From positions 1 to 51,139 of the forward strand of contig NZ_AZCR01000004.1 of the NCBI RefSeq assembly GCF_001433875.1: a DNA stretch of 51,139 nt, written 5' to 3'. Shown in pieces: positions 1 to 8,756 of this stretch; the first letter of the stretch is position 1, and every line of letters begins with the position of its first letter. The notes beneath the pieces were generated by a model, which was given only the letters and a program-made list of their open reading frames with translations, made no database searches and was not told the origin of the DNA. Origin of the DNA: Lactobacillus delbrueckii subsp. delbrueckii DSM 20074 = JCM 1012. GTDB lineage: Bacteria > Bacillota > Bacilli > Lactobacillales > Lactobacillaceae. The translations under genes and the position numbers were made by a program.

Positions 1-157
1 TTCTTCCTGCGGTTAATGGAACTATCGCGGAAAGCTTCCTAAGTCTCTCAGTCATTTACACAAGTTTTTATACTGAACCAATTTAATTGCTAAAAATACT
101 CCAGGCAATAAGAAAACCACGACTCAGCAAGCCATGGATTCTTTCTTTATTATAATT

Positions 158-1474
158 CTACAACTCTTTCTTCTTTCCTTGCAATGCGCGCAGGTCGGTA
201 ATATCCTGCAAGACTTCCAAAACGCCCAGATATTCCCCGGCCTTGTTTCTGACCGCCAGGTATTGGATATAGACGAAGCGGCCCCGGACTTCAAACCAGA
301 AGGCATGCTTGTCCTTTCTCCCACTTCTCAGGTCATCCACGATGGCCTTGACCTTGGGCACGCTTTTTGGCATGTGAATGCTAAACAGGTTCATGCCCAG
401 GTCGTTTTTCGAATGGGGATAAAAGCCGCAGCTGCCGCCAAAGTAGCGGATGACGTCGCCCTTGTCCACAAAGACCAGGTCCAGGGGCAAAAGGTCCAGG
501 ACGGCCGAGAGCTGCTCATAGCTGAGGCTGCCTTCCGCGAACTCAATAAAGGACTCCGTCAGGGCCGGCCGGGCTTTTTCCTCCGCCTGCTCGACTTCCA
601 CCAGCTTTTGGTAGTTTTCGGCTTCATTGCCGCCCAGCTGGCCGGCAAAAGCCCCGATCTGGTCATTCCACTTGGCGATCGCCGCCGGGTCGGCTGCCTT
701 TTTCTCAGCCAGTTCGGCCGCGGATGGCCGCCAGGCTGGCGGATTAGGAATCAAGCAGTAGCCCACCCGGAGCTCGTCTTCCTTGACCCTAAGCCAGTCG
801 TCCGACGTCGCCACTTCCGTCAAGAGCGGCAGCATGATCGCCTCTTCCTTGAAGATCATTTCGGTGACTTCCTTGGCCGCCTGCTTGACCTTTTTGGCCA
901 AAAGTTCTGCCTCGCCCGTTTCAGCCGCCTGCCGGGCCTCCTTGATCCAGGCCCGGATATCATCGTCTACCCCCCACATGACCTGGGGCGGGGCTGTGAT
1001 GCCGTACTTGGTCATCAAGGGAAACATGGAGATTTCTTTTCTGGTATAGTGCTTGTCTACTTGGGCCAGGTCTGCCAGCTCCTGCTTGATTTTGGCTAAA
1101 AGTTCCGGGGCTGGCTTTGCTTCATACTTGGCCAGGTCTGGTAAAAGGGCATCGTTAACCAGAGAGGTCAAAACGATATTCTCCTGCTTCAAGGTCTGGA
1201 CCGGGTGGCCGGGCCGGGCAAAAGCCTCCCCTGCTTCCTGCTCGCCGATCGATCCCCGGAAGACTTCCGCGTGGACCGTGCACAAGTTCTGGATTTCCTG
1301 GGGGTTGAGGCCACCGGCGATCAAGGCCCGCTCAGCTTCCGTGATTTCCTTGACTGAGACTGAAGAAAAAGCCTCGTTGAACATGGCCTTGGCCTGGTCA
1401 AAGTCCCCCTTGTCCCGCAAAAGGCGCAAGATCTCCAGCAGCTTCTCCTGCCTCTCCTTTAAAGACATGGTCAT
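158..1474 (-). CDS. DUF438-type protein with hemerythrin-like and PAS domains
   Basis: Cytosolic protein of about 438 residues, probably a redox, oxygen or heme/iron sensor. The N-terminal ~75 residues resemble DUF438. The middle, about residues 95-240, is helical with spaced His and Glu (HYTRKEISMFP and FKEEAIMLP) as in hemerythrin-like HHE domains. The C-terminal ~110 residues read as a PAS domain (from about LPLDLVFVDKGD to VLQDITD). I chose ATG at 1474, which shares one base with the upstream stop (TGATG) and has GAGGTG before it; a GTG one codon earlier is also possible. The gene is last in a tight operon behind nrdG and the DUF59-DUF1858 gene, suggesting a link to anaerobic metabolism. 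The domain calls are from sequence; the sensing role is inference. Confidence 0.8.
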   Translation of the reverse strand: MTMSLKERQEKLLEILRLLRDKGDFDQAKAMFNEAFSSVSVKEITEAERALIAGGLNPQEIQNLCTVHAEVFRGSIGEQEAGEAFARPGHPVQTLKQENIVLTSLVNDALLPDLAKYEAKPAPELLAKIKQELADLAQVDKHYTRKEISMFPLMTKYGITAPPQVMWGVDDDIRAWIKEARQAAETGEAELLAKKVKQAAKEVTEMIFKEEAIMLPLLTEVATSDDWLRVKEDELRVGYCLIPNPPAWRPSAAELAEKKAADPAAIAKWNDQIGAFAGQLGGNEAENYQKLVEVEQAEEKARPALTESFIEFAEGSLSYEQLSAVLDLLPLDLVFVDKGDVIRYFGGSCGFYPHSKNDLGMNLFSIHMPKSVPKVKAIVDDLRSGRKDKHAFWFEVRGRFVYIQYLAVRNKAGEYLGVLEVLQDITDLRALQGKKKEL

Positions 1475-2031
1475 CACTCAGTCACCTCGTATCCCTTCAA
1501 GCGCAGCTTCTCCTTGACCTCTTCCAGGTCAAAGCCCATGGCCCGGCAGCCCATCGGCAGGGTCATCAGCCGGCCCACCGTGTCCAGCATGCCCGGAATC
1601 TTGATCCGGTTGAAGCCGATCTCGGCCATATCTTCGGTAAATTCCGGATACTGGTCAGCGAAAGTCTTGATCGGCTGGTGGAGGTTGATCTCCTTAGCCG
1701 CCGGAGCCGGCTCTTCCTTGATGCCCAGCTGCTTTTTCGCCTGCTCGCTTAAGCGGTCCGGGGTCCAGACCGGGTACCAGACCAGCTTGATGTCCACCTG
1801 CTTGATGGCGGCCAGCTGGCCCACCGCCTGGCGGATTTCCCGGTTGAGGTAGTCGTTTAAGGGGCAGCCGGCTATGGTCAAGGTCATGGTCACCAGGCAG
1901 TTGCCCTCATCATCGATGTCGACTCCGTAGATGAGGCCCAGGTCGACCACATTGACCAGGAGCTCCGGGTCGATGACGGTCTGCAGCTGACCGATGACCT
2001 GGTTAACCAAGGCGCGTTTTTCTTCGTTCAT
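1474..2031 (-). CDS. DUF59 (MIP18/PaaD-like) - DUF1858 fusion protein
   Basis: A 185-residue protein with two parts. Residues ~1-105 match the DUF59/MIP18 family of Fe-S assembly factors: the opening VIDPELLVNVVDLGLIYGVD and the conserved AGCPLND cysteine motif are visible. Residues ~115-185 match DUF1858, which is normally found next to DUF438 hemerythrin proteins. That partner is exactly the next gene, sharing one base. The nrdG stop lies 18 bp upstream. I infer a role in cluster delivery or sensing for the anaerobic reductase activase, which needs a [4Fe-4S] cluster; this is not demonstrated by sequence alone. Confidence 0.82.
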   Translation of the reverse strand: MNEEKRALVNQVIGQLQTVIDPELLVNVVDLGLIYGVDIDDEGNCLVTMTLTIAGCPLNDYLNREIRQAVGQLAAIKQVDIKLVWYPVWTPDRLSEQAKKQLGIKEEPAPAAKEINLHQPIKTFADQYPEFTEDMAEIGFNRIKIPGMLDTVGRLMTLPMGCRAMGFDLEEVKEKLRLKGYEVTE

Positions 2032-2049
2032 TTTTTCCTCGCTAAAAAA

Positions 2050-2772
2050 CTATCTCTGCAGCTTGTCCCAGATGACCGGGTGCAGGTCCGGGGTCTTGAG
2101 GGACTTCTGCACGTCAATGATCCGCTGATTGCTGGACCCTCTGAACTGCAGGGTCAGGTCCTTCAAGTTGTCCATAAAGCGGCCGTCAACCAGGATGTCT
2201 AGCTTCTTGAGCATTTCCACCTTGTCCGGGGTCTCCTTTAAGAGTTCCTCCCAGGTATAGCCGGACCAGGACCAGATGTCCTTGCTGTGGCCGTATTCGG
2301 CCCGGACCCGGTCGATGATCCGGGTGCAGACCCAGGTATTCAAAAAGGGTTCCCCGCCAAGCAAGGTCAGCCCTTGAACATAGGACTGGCCGATATCCGC
2401 GATAATATGGTCTTCCAATTCCTGGGTGTAGGGACGGCCGTAGTTGAAGTTCTGGGCGGCCAGGTTGTAGCAGCCCGGGCAGTCAAAGAGGCAGCCGGAC
2501 ACGTATAAGGAGCAGCGGACCCCTTCCCCGTCAACGAAGTTGAAGGGCTTGTAGTCGGCAATCTTATGCTTGCTGTAGTCTTCTGAGATCCATTCGCCCG
2601 GCTTGGGATTCTTGGGCTGGCGCTTCATCTTCCGGGGCTTGGCCGTCTGGCCGGCATTTTTAGCCTTGTACTGGTTGGCGTCCACAAAGACCGTTTCCCC
2701 GCCGACGCTGATCCGGATCAGGTTGTCCCGGACGTCAGGGCCTTCTTGCTGATTCTTGTCTTTCTCTGGCAT
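2050..2772 (-). CDS. nrdG: Anaerobic ribonucleotide reductase activating protein
   Basis: Radical-SAM activase that installs the glycyl radical on NrdD. The cluster motif CxxxCxxC is present as CLFDCPGC (Cys94, Cys98, Cys101). GGEP, which contacts SAM, follows at LLGGEPFLN. At 240 residues it is longer than typical NrdG (about 155-200) because of a basic N-terminal extension of ~60 residues rich in Lys and Pro. The start has a strong AAAGGAG seven bases before the ATG. It lies 71 bp downstream of nrdD, and a strong terminator-like hairpin stands between them, so it is probably expressed at a lower level than nrdD. Confidence 0.95.
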   Translation of the reverse strand: MPEKDKNQQEGPDVRDNLIRISVGGETVFVDANQYKAKNAGQTAKPRKMKRQPKNPKPGEWISEDYSKHKIADYKPFNFVDGEGVRCSLYVSGCLFDCPGCYNLAAQNFNYGRPYTQELEDHIIADIGQSYVQGLTLLGGEPFLNTWVCTRIIDRVRAEYGHSKDIWSWSGYTWEELLKETPDKVEMLKKLDILVDGRFMDNLKDLTLQFRGSSNQRIIDVQKSLKTPDLHPVIWDKLQR

Positions 2773-2794
2773 CTCGCTTCTCCTTTGATTTCGA

Positions 2795-2826
2795 TAAAAA
2801 ATAGGCAGGAATGATTCCTGCCTATT
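2795..2826 (-). terminator. Terminator/attenuator between nrdD and nrdG
   Basis: A 12-bp perfect stem (AATAGGCAGGAA with a 3-nt loop) is followed on the minus strand by TTTTTATC. It lies directly after the nrdD stop and before the nrdG ribosome site, so it should end or thin out the nrdD transcript. Confidence 0.8.
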
Positions 2827-2843
2827 AGTATAATTCTTTTCAT

Positions 2844-5054
2844 TTAGTATTGGCTGTTCTTCTGCTTTTCCAGGCTGGCTTCCTCGCTGACCATGCCCAA
2901 GCTCATATGCTTGGCCCGGTGGGCGATTTCTTCATGCCGGCCGTGGACCATTGGCCGCTTCAGTGGGTTGCCCAGGTAGCCGCAAGTCCGCTTGACGCAG
3001 TCGCAGGTTTCCGGGTTGTGGTTGCCGCATTGCGGACATTCAAAGCCCTTGGCGGTTGACTTGAACTCGCCGGCAAAGCCGCATTCGTAGCACTTGTCGA
3101 TCGGGGTGTTGGTACCCAGGTAGCCGACTCTGTCGTAAGCCCAGTCCCAGACAGCTTCCAGGGCGGCCGGGTTTTGCTTCAGGTTCGGGTATTCGCAGTA
3201 GTGGATGAAACCACCGGCAGCATAGTATGGGTAGTCCTTTTCAAAGTCCAGCTTTTCAAATGGGGTCGGGTGCTTGCGGACGTCGTAGTGGAAGGAGTTG
3301 GTGTAGTATTCCTTGTCCGTGATGTCCTTGACCTTACCGAACTTCTCCATGTCCAGGCGGCAGAAGCGGTCCGTCAGACTTTCACTTGGGGTGGAGTAGA
3401 CGCTGTAGTGGTAGTGGTTCGGGTCTTCCTTTTCCCACTTGTCGCAGGCATCATGCATCTTCTTGACCACTTCCAAAGTGAAGGCCTTGGCTTCCGGGTT
3501 CTTTTCCCAGTCTGGCCCGTAGAAGACCGTGCCGACTTCGTAAAGGCCGATGTAGCCCAGGGAAACCGTGGCCCGGCCGTTCTTGAAGAAGTCGTTGACG
3601 TCGCCGTCATCGCCAACCCCTTGGCCAAAGGCGCCGTATTCATACAGGGTTGGAGCGTTGACTGGCTTAGCTTCAGTGACCTTCTTGGCCTTGTATTCAC
3701 AGGCTTGCCGGCCCAGTTCCAGGCGGTCATTGAAGATTTCCCAGAAGCGGTCCATGTCGCCCTGGCTTTCCATGGCGATTCTTGGCAGGTTTAAGGTAAC
3801 CACTCCCAGGTTCATTCGCCCGGAGTTGACTTCCCGGCCCTGTTCATCCTTCCAGCCTTGCAGGAAGGACCGGCAGCCCATCGGGGCCTTGAAGGAGCCA
3901 GTGATGTCAATGATCTTGTCGTAGCTCAAAACGTCTGGGTACATCCGCTTGGTAGCACATTCCAGGGCCAGCTTCTTGATGTCGTAGTTCGGGTCGCCTG
4001 GGTGGAGGTTAAGCCCCTTCTTCAAGCTGAAGACCAGCTTCGGGAAGATGGCCGTCCGGTGTTCCCGGCCCAGGCCTTCGATCCGGACCTGCAGGATGTC
4101 CTTTTGGATTTCTCTTTCAATCCAGTTGGTCCCTAAGCCGAAGCCCAAGGTGGTGAAAGGAGTCTGCCCCTGGCTGGAGAACATGGTGTTGATCTCGTAT
4201 TCCAGGCTCTGCATAGCGTCGTAAATGTCCTTTTGGGTCCGCTTCTTGGCAAAAGCCTTTACCTTGTCTTCGTCGTCGATGAACTCACGCCCTTCTTCCA
4301 GGTGCTTTTTGTAGTCCTTTTCGGCAAAAGGCGCCAGGACTTCGTCGCAACGGTCAAAAGAGCAGCCGCCGTATTGGCTGGAAGCCACGCTGGTGATGAT
4401 CTGGGCTACCTGGCTGGTGGCCACCCGGATGGAGTTCGGTACTTCCACGAAGGCGTTGCCGATCTTGAAGCCGTGGTTGAGCATGTAGTCAAAGTCAATC
4501 AGGCAGCAGTTGGACATTGGTGAAAGAGGAGTGTAGTCCAGGTCGTGCCAGTGGATGTCCCCCCGCAGGTGGGCCTTGGCAATGTGCTGAGGCATCAAGG
4601 TCAGACCAACCGTCTTGCCCACAGTCCCGGCAGTCAAGTCCCGCTGGGTGGCAAAGACGTCAGAGTCCTTGTTGGCATTTTCGTGGACGATGCTTGGGTC
4701 CTTGTCGACCAGCTTGGCCAGACGCTGCTTGGTGTCAGTTTCTGCCCGCCAGTCGGCTTCGTCTTCCTGCCGCTTGGCTTCGTATTCCTTAGCTTCATTC
4801 AGATAGCCCAGTTCGTTCAAGCTGGCTCTGAAGGCAGCGTGGACTTGAACGGCGTCAACCGTGTAGGTGGCCAGCTTGGCGTAAACCTTGCTCAAAACGG
4901 CAGCCTTGATTTCGTTGTCTTCCAGGCCAAGTTCATCCAGAACCATTTCCAGCTTGAATTGTTCAAATTTAAATGGGGCGCCGTCGCGCTTGATGAACTT
5001 CTTTGGCGCATTAGCGAAATTAAGGCTCACAGTTTCTGCTGCTGGCTTTAACAT
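2844..5054 (-). CDS. nrdD: Anaerobic ribonucleoside-triphosphate reductase
   Basis: Class III ribonucleotide reductase that makes dNTPs without oxygen. It has an N-terminal ATP-cone (residues ~15-100, beginning FIKRDGAPFKFEQFKLE) and a ten-stranded-barrel catalytic domain. A C-terminal zinc site is formed by CYECGF and CPQCG. The glycyl-radical motif RTCGYLG has its Gly at about residue 692 of 736. I start it at ATG 5054, preceded by AAGAGG at nine bases; an in-frame TTG at 5078 has no better support. It is expected to be activated by the nrdG product just downstream. The ~360 bp upstream holds two inverted repeats that could be regulatory. Confidence 0.96.
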   Translation of the reverse strand: MLKPAAETVSLNFANAPKKFIKRDGAPFKFEQFKLEMVLDELGLEDNEIKAAVLSKVYAKLATYTVDAVQVHAAFRASLNELGYLNEAKEYEAKRQEDEADWRAETDTKQRLAKLVDKDPSIVHENANKDSDVFATQRDLTAGTVGKTVGLTLMPQHIAKAHLRGDIHWHDLDYTPLSPMSNCCLIDFDYMLNHGFKIGNAFVEVPNSIRVATSQVAQIITSVASSQYGGCSFDRCDEVLAPFAEKDYKKHLEEGREFIDDEDKVKAFAKKRTQKDIYDAMQSLEYEINTMFSSQGQTPFTTLGFGLGTNWIEREIQKDILQVRIEGLGREHRTAIFPKLVFSLKKGLNLHPGDPNYDIKKLALECATKRMYPDVLSYDKIIDITGSFKAPMGCRSFLQGWKDEQGREVNSGRMNLGVVTLNLPRIAMESQGDMDRFWEIFNDRLELGRQACEYKAKKVTEAKPVNAPTLYEYGAFGQGVGDDGDVNDFFKNGRATVSLGYIGLYEVGTVFYGPDWEKNPEAKAFTLEVVKKMHDACDKWEKEDPNHYHYSVYSTPSESLTDRFCRLDMEKFGKVKDITDKEYYTNSFHYDVRKHPTPFEKLDFEKDYPYYAAGGFIHYCEYPNLKQNPAALEAVWDWAYDRVGYLGTNTPIDKCYECGFAGEFKSTAKGFECPQCGNHNPETCDCVKRTCGYLGNPLKRPMVHGRHEEIAHRAKHMSLGMVSEEASLEKQKNSQY

Positions 5055-5417
5055 AACAATCAACCTCTTATCTCTCAAAAATACCTTGCCTTTTTACATC
5101 CAGCCTCTGGGGCCGTTTAAGCGAGTTACTCACAAGAACCAGACTATCTTGTGGATTAAGTGTGGGTAACCACCACATCTTACTTAGTTCATGAGATAAG
5201 CATAGCACAAAATACCAGATATTGTGGTCTATACAAAGGCCCATTTCTGTTAAACGACAGGAGAGAATTCAGTTGTCACGGGACTTGGAGCCCGTATATT
5301 TTAAAAAAAGAATATTTTGCTTGAGCAAATATTTTTAACCTTTTGCCAAAGTCCTTAAAAATTTGAAAAAGATGAAAAAAGCCCTTGATTTTCATCAAGA
5401 GCTTATAAAAGTATTGG
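5055..5417. promoter_or_regulatory. nrdD upstream region with two CACAA/TTGTG inverted repeats
   Basis: A 363-bp non-coding spacer. Two similar inverted repeats are visible: CACAAGA...TCTTGTG at 5131-5153 and CACAA...TTGTG at 5208-5225. Each encloses a variant of CCAGA-A-T-TTGTGG, and the two are about 73 bp apart. They partly resemble NrdR or anaerobic-regulator boxes, but neither is a clean NrdR match. The left edge carries the nrdD ribosome site and the right edge the terminator of the ligase gene. The ~120 bp between (5255-5373) is AT-rich and shows nothing else to me. Confidence 0.35.
5374..5404 (-). terminator. Terminator of the D-aspartate ligase operon
   Basis: The minus-strand stem AGCTCTTGAT / ATCAAGGGCT with a 4-nt loop is followed by TTTTTTC, 14 bp after the ligase stop codon. 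Confidence 0.85.
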
Positions 5418-6677
5418 CTATTTATCGAAGTACTGGCTCTTGTTGACCTGGAAGTAGGTCTTGAAGCGCTTGTAGTAGTTGTGGAACATATACTTCATCA
5501 AGAGCCAGCGCTTAAAGGAGCTGTCCTGGTCGTAGAAGACGGTCGTCCCCACCTGGCCGGCATCGATCAGTTTCAAGGCCGCCTGCTTGGCCTCGTTGTC
5601 GACCGCGTATTCCTTGAAGATTTTCTCCGGCACGCCCAGCCATAGCATGTGGCTGCTCTCCAGCTTGTTGGCATAGACGGTCTCCTGGCCGGCCAAAGAG
5701 TCTTCAGCGTAGTCGTCAACGTACCACTTGGCCAGGTTGTAACCGTTCAAGGTCACGTAGAAGCTGGACCGGCCTTGGCGGAGGTTGATTTCAAAGAACT
5801 TGTACTGGCCGTCGCGGGCATCGTACTTGATGTCGAAGTTAGCCATGCCGACATAGTTGATCTTCTCCAGGAAGGTCTGGACGGTCTCGTAAAGCTTTTC
5901 ATCATAGGCCGGCAAAATAGCCATGTAGTTCCCGATTGACTGCGGAGTCGGGTCTTCCAAAAGCGGGTGGCCCAGGCACATCATCTTGACCTGGTGGTTC
6001 TTGTCCACGTAGGCGTTCAAGACCCGCATGTTGGAGTCATCGCCCGGGATGAAGTCCTGCAGAATCAAGTCTTCCTTGTAGCCATTGGTGTAGATCTTGC
6101 CCACAATGTCTTTGAATTCTGCCAAGTCCTTGATGACAAAAGCCTTCTTCCGCCCTTCAAACTGGACATCCAGCCAGGAAACCGGGTCTTCCGGCTTCAA
6201 GGCAACCGGGAAGGCAAAAGGCACGTCGGCGTATGACCCATCCTGGTAGTCAGCCAGCTTGATGATCTTGGTCTTCGGGTAAGGCAGGCCGTATTCTTCA
6301 CAGACTTCGTAGAAGCCTTCCTTAGAGATCAGCTTTTCCAAAAGCTGGTAGTCGATGTAAGGAACGACGAAGGTCCCTTCCAGTTCTTGCTTGTGCTTAG
6401 CCAAAAGTTCTGCATAGCCGTCCCCACAAGCGATCAGAATGACTGGCTCTTCATGATTCTGGTATTCCTTGATTTTTTCCTGCATGACTTCCATGAAGCC
6501 CGGGTCTTCGGAAAAACCAGGGTGCACTTCAACGTCCACGATCTTGGAATAGCGGGTGGCCGCCAATTGCGTTGCCGCCCAAGCCTGGACCTTGATGCCG
6601 TATGCTTCGTTAAAAGACCGCGCCATCCCGTAGACGTTGATGTCGCTGCCAAGCAAAATTGGTGTAAATTTAGCCAT
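5418..6677 (-). CDS. asl: D-aspartate ligase (ATP-grasp)
   Basis: ATP-grasp carboxylate-amine ligase of 419 residues. It resembles the Enterococcus faecium D-aspartate ligase, which adds beta-linked D-Asp to the Lys side chain of the peptidoglycan precursor. Recognisable blocks are the start PILLGSDINVYGMARSFNEAYG, the centre QDFIPGDDSNMRVLNAYVD and the metal-binding FEINLRQGRSSF near residue ~290. No membrane segment is seen; it acts on cytosolic or membrane-bound precursors. It starts 33 bp after the asparagine synthetase stop, so the two are one operon. L. delbrueckii is known for a D-Asx cross-bridge. A frame-matching start with a usable ribosome site supports the coordinate. Confidence 0.92.
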   Translation of the reverse strand: MAKFTPILLGSDINVYGMARSFNEAYGIKVQAWAATQLAATRYSKIVDVEVHPGFSEDPGFMEVMQEKIKEYQNHEEPVILIACGDGYAELLAKHKQELEGTFVVPYIDYQLLEKLISKEGFYEVCEEYGLPYPKTKIIKLADYQDGSYADVPFAFPVALKPEDPVSWLDVQFEGRKKAFVIKDLAEFKDIVGKIYTNGYKEDLILQDFIPGDDSNMRVLNAYVDKNHQVKMMCLGHPLLEDPTPQSIGNYMAILPAYDEKLYETVQTFLEKINYVGMANFDIKYDARDGQYKFFEINLRQGRSSFYVTLNGYNLAKWYVDDYAEDSLAGQETVYANKLESSHMLWLGVPEKIFKEYAVDNEAKQAALKLIDAGQVGTTVFYDQDSSFKRWLLMKYMFHNYYKRFKTYFQVNKSQYFDK

Positions 6678-6710
6678 TAGTGATTAAATTCTCTTTCTCT
6701 TCTTTTTGGA

Positions 6711-8660
6711 TTAGAGCAGCTTGCCCTGGGCGATCAAGCTGGCCACTTCCGGCTGCACGCGCTGGTACTTGCGCACGGTTTCCTCGTAGTCAACGAAGAA
6801 GAGCTTGTACCAAACCAGGAAGGTGTAGATTACCCAGATCTGCCGGCGGTGAGAACCGTCCCCATTGTAGTTCTCATCCAGCAGGTCCAGGATCTTCTTT
6901 TGTTCAAAAATATCATTGACGAAGTCTTCGCTGAAGAGGTCTCTGACCTGCTTGTAGAAACGCTCTTCCTGCAGCCATTGCTTAATTGGCGTCGGGAAGC
7001 CCAGCTTCGGCCGCTTGGCCCATTCATCCGGCAGGACCCGTTCTGAAGCCTTGCGCAGGGCGTACTTGGTGTCGTATTTGTTGACCAGGTACTTGCTTGG
7101 AATAGAGTTGGCCAGTTTGGCGATCTTCACGTCCAGGTAAGGCACCCGGAGTTCCAGGGAGTGGGCCATGGAAATCTTGTCAGCCTTCTGCTCGATGTCG
7201 TTGAGCATGAAGTGGTGCAGGTCGATGTACTGCATCTGCTTGACATTGTCCAGGTCCTTGACCTTCTTGAAGTCTTCCTGGTAGTTGCCGTTAACCGTCA
7301 GCTTGTTCCGGTAGCTCGGCTGCAAGACAGCATTAGCGTCCTTGGAAGTGAAGATGGTCGGGTAGTCCATGTCGTAGATGACTGACTGGCCCACGTAGAA
7401 TTCGCTTGGTTCAGCCAGGTTGGTGTAAAGGTGCACCTTGCCCGGGAAGTTTGGCATCTTCTTGATCTTATGAGCCAACTTAACCCGCTTGCCCTTTGGC
7501 AGCTTCTTCAGCTTGTCGGTAAAGACCTTGATGACATTGTTGTGGGTGTGCATCCCGTAGTTGACATAGCCGGCAAAAAGCTCATCGGCCCCTTCCCCGG
7601 ACAGGGCAACAGTCACGTGCTTTCTGGCCAATTTGCACAGGTACCACAAAGGAATGATTGACGGGTTGGCGTCTGGTTCGTCCATGTGGTACTGCATTTC
7701 CGGGAAGTCCCGCATGGCTTCTTCTGAGTAGACCTTGTCAGCGTAGAAGTGCCAGCCGTTGATGTCGGCCAGGGCCTTGGCCTTGGAAGCTTCATCGTAG
7801 GTGCTGTCGTCAAAGCCGATGGAGAAGACTTCATCCGGGTCCAAAAGGGCCGTCAGGAAGCTGGAGTCAACCCCTTCACTAAGGAAGGCCCCGACCTTAA
7901 CGTCGGCGTTGCGGTAAAGGTCAACCGTTTCCTTCAAGTCTTCGTTGATCTTCTTGACTGTTTCTTCAAAGGAAAGGTTGTTGTCCTTGTATTCGGCATC
8001 CCAGTACTGGTGGGTCTTCATCTTGCCGTCCTTGTATTCAAACCAGTGACCTGGCTGGAAGCGGTAGACGCCCTTGAAGAAGGTTTCCTTAAGGTCGTTG
8101 TACTGGTTCATCAGGTATGGCTTGACGGCTTCGGTATTCAGTTCCTTTTTAAAATGAGGGAAGGCCAAAAAGCTCTTCAATTCTGAGCCGACCAAAAGGT
8201 GACCGTCCACGTCCTGGTAGTACATCGGCTTGATCCCGAAGAAGTCCCGGGCCCCGTACATGGTCTGGGTATTGTCGTCCCAGATGATGAAGGCGAACAT
8301 CCCCCGGACCCGCTTAAGGATCCCGTCCATCCCCCATTCTTCATAGCCGTGCAGGATGACTTCAGTGTCGGCCTTGGTGGAAAAGGTGTGGCCCGCCTTG
8401 ATCAGTTCCTCTCTTAAGGGCTTGAAGTTGTAGATTTCCCCGTTGAAAATGATCGCCCGGCTGCGGTCTTCGTTGTAGATTGGCTGACTACCGCCCCGCA
8501 GGTCGATAATCGACAGTCTTCTGAAACCAAGGGCCACCTTGTCGTTGGTGTACATCCCGTCACTGCTTGGTCCCCGGTGTTGGATGGTAGCCATCATCTT
8601 GCCGATGGCCGCCTGCTTGTTATTGATTTCTGGATCGTAAAAGGCTACAATTCCGCACAT
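6711..8660 (-). CDS. asnB: Asparagine synthase, glutamine-hydrolysing (likely cross-bridge amidation)
   Basis: Two-domain amidotransferase of 649 residues. Cys2 directly after Met1 (MCGIVAFYD) is the class II glutaminase nucleophile; RRLSIIDL and FNGEIYNF follow in that domain. The synthetase domain begins near residue 240 with a P-loop reading FLSEGVDSS rather than the usual SGGVDSS, and later ALSGEGADELFAGY. Free asparagine synthesis is the family's textbook reaction. The operon with a D-aspartate ligase suggests instead, or in addition, amidation of the D-Asp cross-bridge, as described for AsnH in Lactococcus. That assignment is from context. Confidence 0.93.
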   Translation of the reverse strand: MCGIVAFYDPEINNKQAAIGKMMATIQHRGPSSDGMYTNDKVALGFRRLSIIDLRGGSQPIYNEDRSRAIIFNGEIYNFKPLREELIKAGHTFSTKADTEVILHGYEEWGMDGILKRVRGMFAFIIWDDNTQTMYGARDFFGIKPMYYQDVDGHLLVGSELKSFLAFPHFKKELNTEAVKPYLMNQYNDLKETFFKGVYRFQPGHWFEYKDGKMKTHQYWDAEYKDNNLSFEETVKKINEDLKETVDLYRNADVKVGAFLSEGVDSSFLTALLDPDEVFSIGFDDSTYDEASKAKALADINGWHFYADKVYSEEAMRDFPEMQYHMDEPDANPSIIPLWYLCKLARKHVTVALSGEGADELFAGYVNYGMHTHNNVIKVFTDKLKKLPKGKRVKLAHKIKKMPNFPGKVHLYTNLAEPSEFYVGQSVIYDMDYPTIFTSKDANAVLQPSYRNKLTVNGNYQEDFKKVKDLDNVKQMQYIDLHHFMLNDIEQKADKISMAHSLELRVPYLDVKIAKLANSIPSKYLVNKYDTKYALRKASERVLPDEWAKRPKLGFPTPIKQWLQEERFYKQVRDLFSEDFVNDIFEQKKILDLLDENYNGDGSHRRQIWVIYTFLVWYKLFFVDYEETVRKYQRVQPEVASLIAQGKLL

Positions 8661-8716
8661 GTTTTCTCTTCCTTAATTCTAGTTAGTTTCTATAAAGTCA
8701 ACTTCTTATTATAAAA

Positions 8717-8745
8717 CAAGGGCTCTAATGTTTACAGAGTCCTTG
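8717..8745 (-). terminator. Terminator after the metallophosphoesterase gene
   Basis: A 10-bp stem (CAAGGACTCT / AGAGCCCTTG, one mismatch) with a 9-nt loop is followed on the minus strand by TTTTATAA, 12 bp past the stop codon at 8757. It separates this gene from asnB. Confidence 0.75.
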
Positions 8746-8756
8746 TCAATCTTTAC

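Noticed and set aside
134-1099. A 321-codon plus-strand frame opposite the DUF438 gene
   Set aside because: Shadow of the minus-strand gene; no ribosome site and no family resemblance.
5131-5227. Clean NrdR boxes before nrdD
   Set aside because: Best alignments match about 11-12 of 16 positions and the spacing is ~73 bp instead of the usual ~31-33, so I list them only as unassigned inverted repeats.
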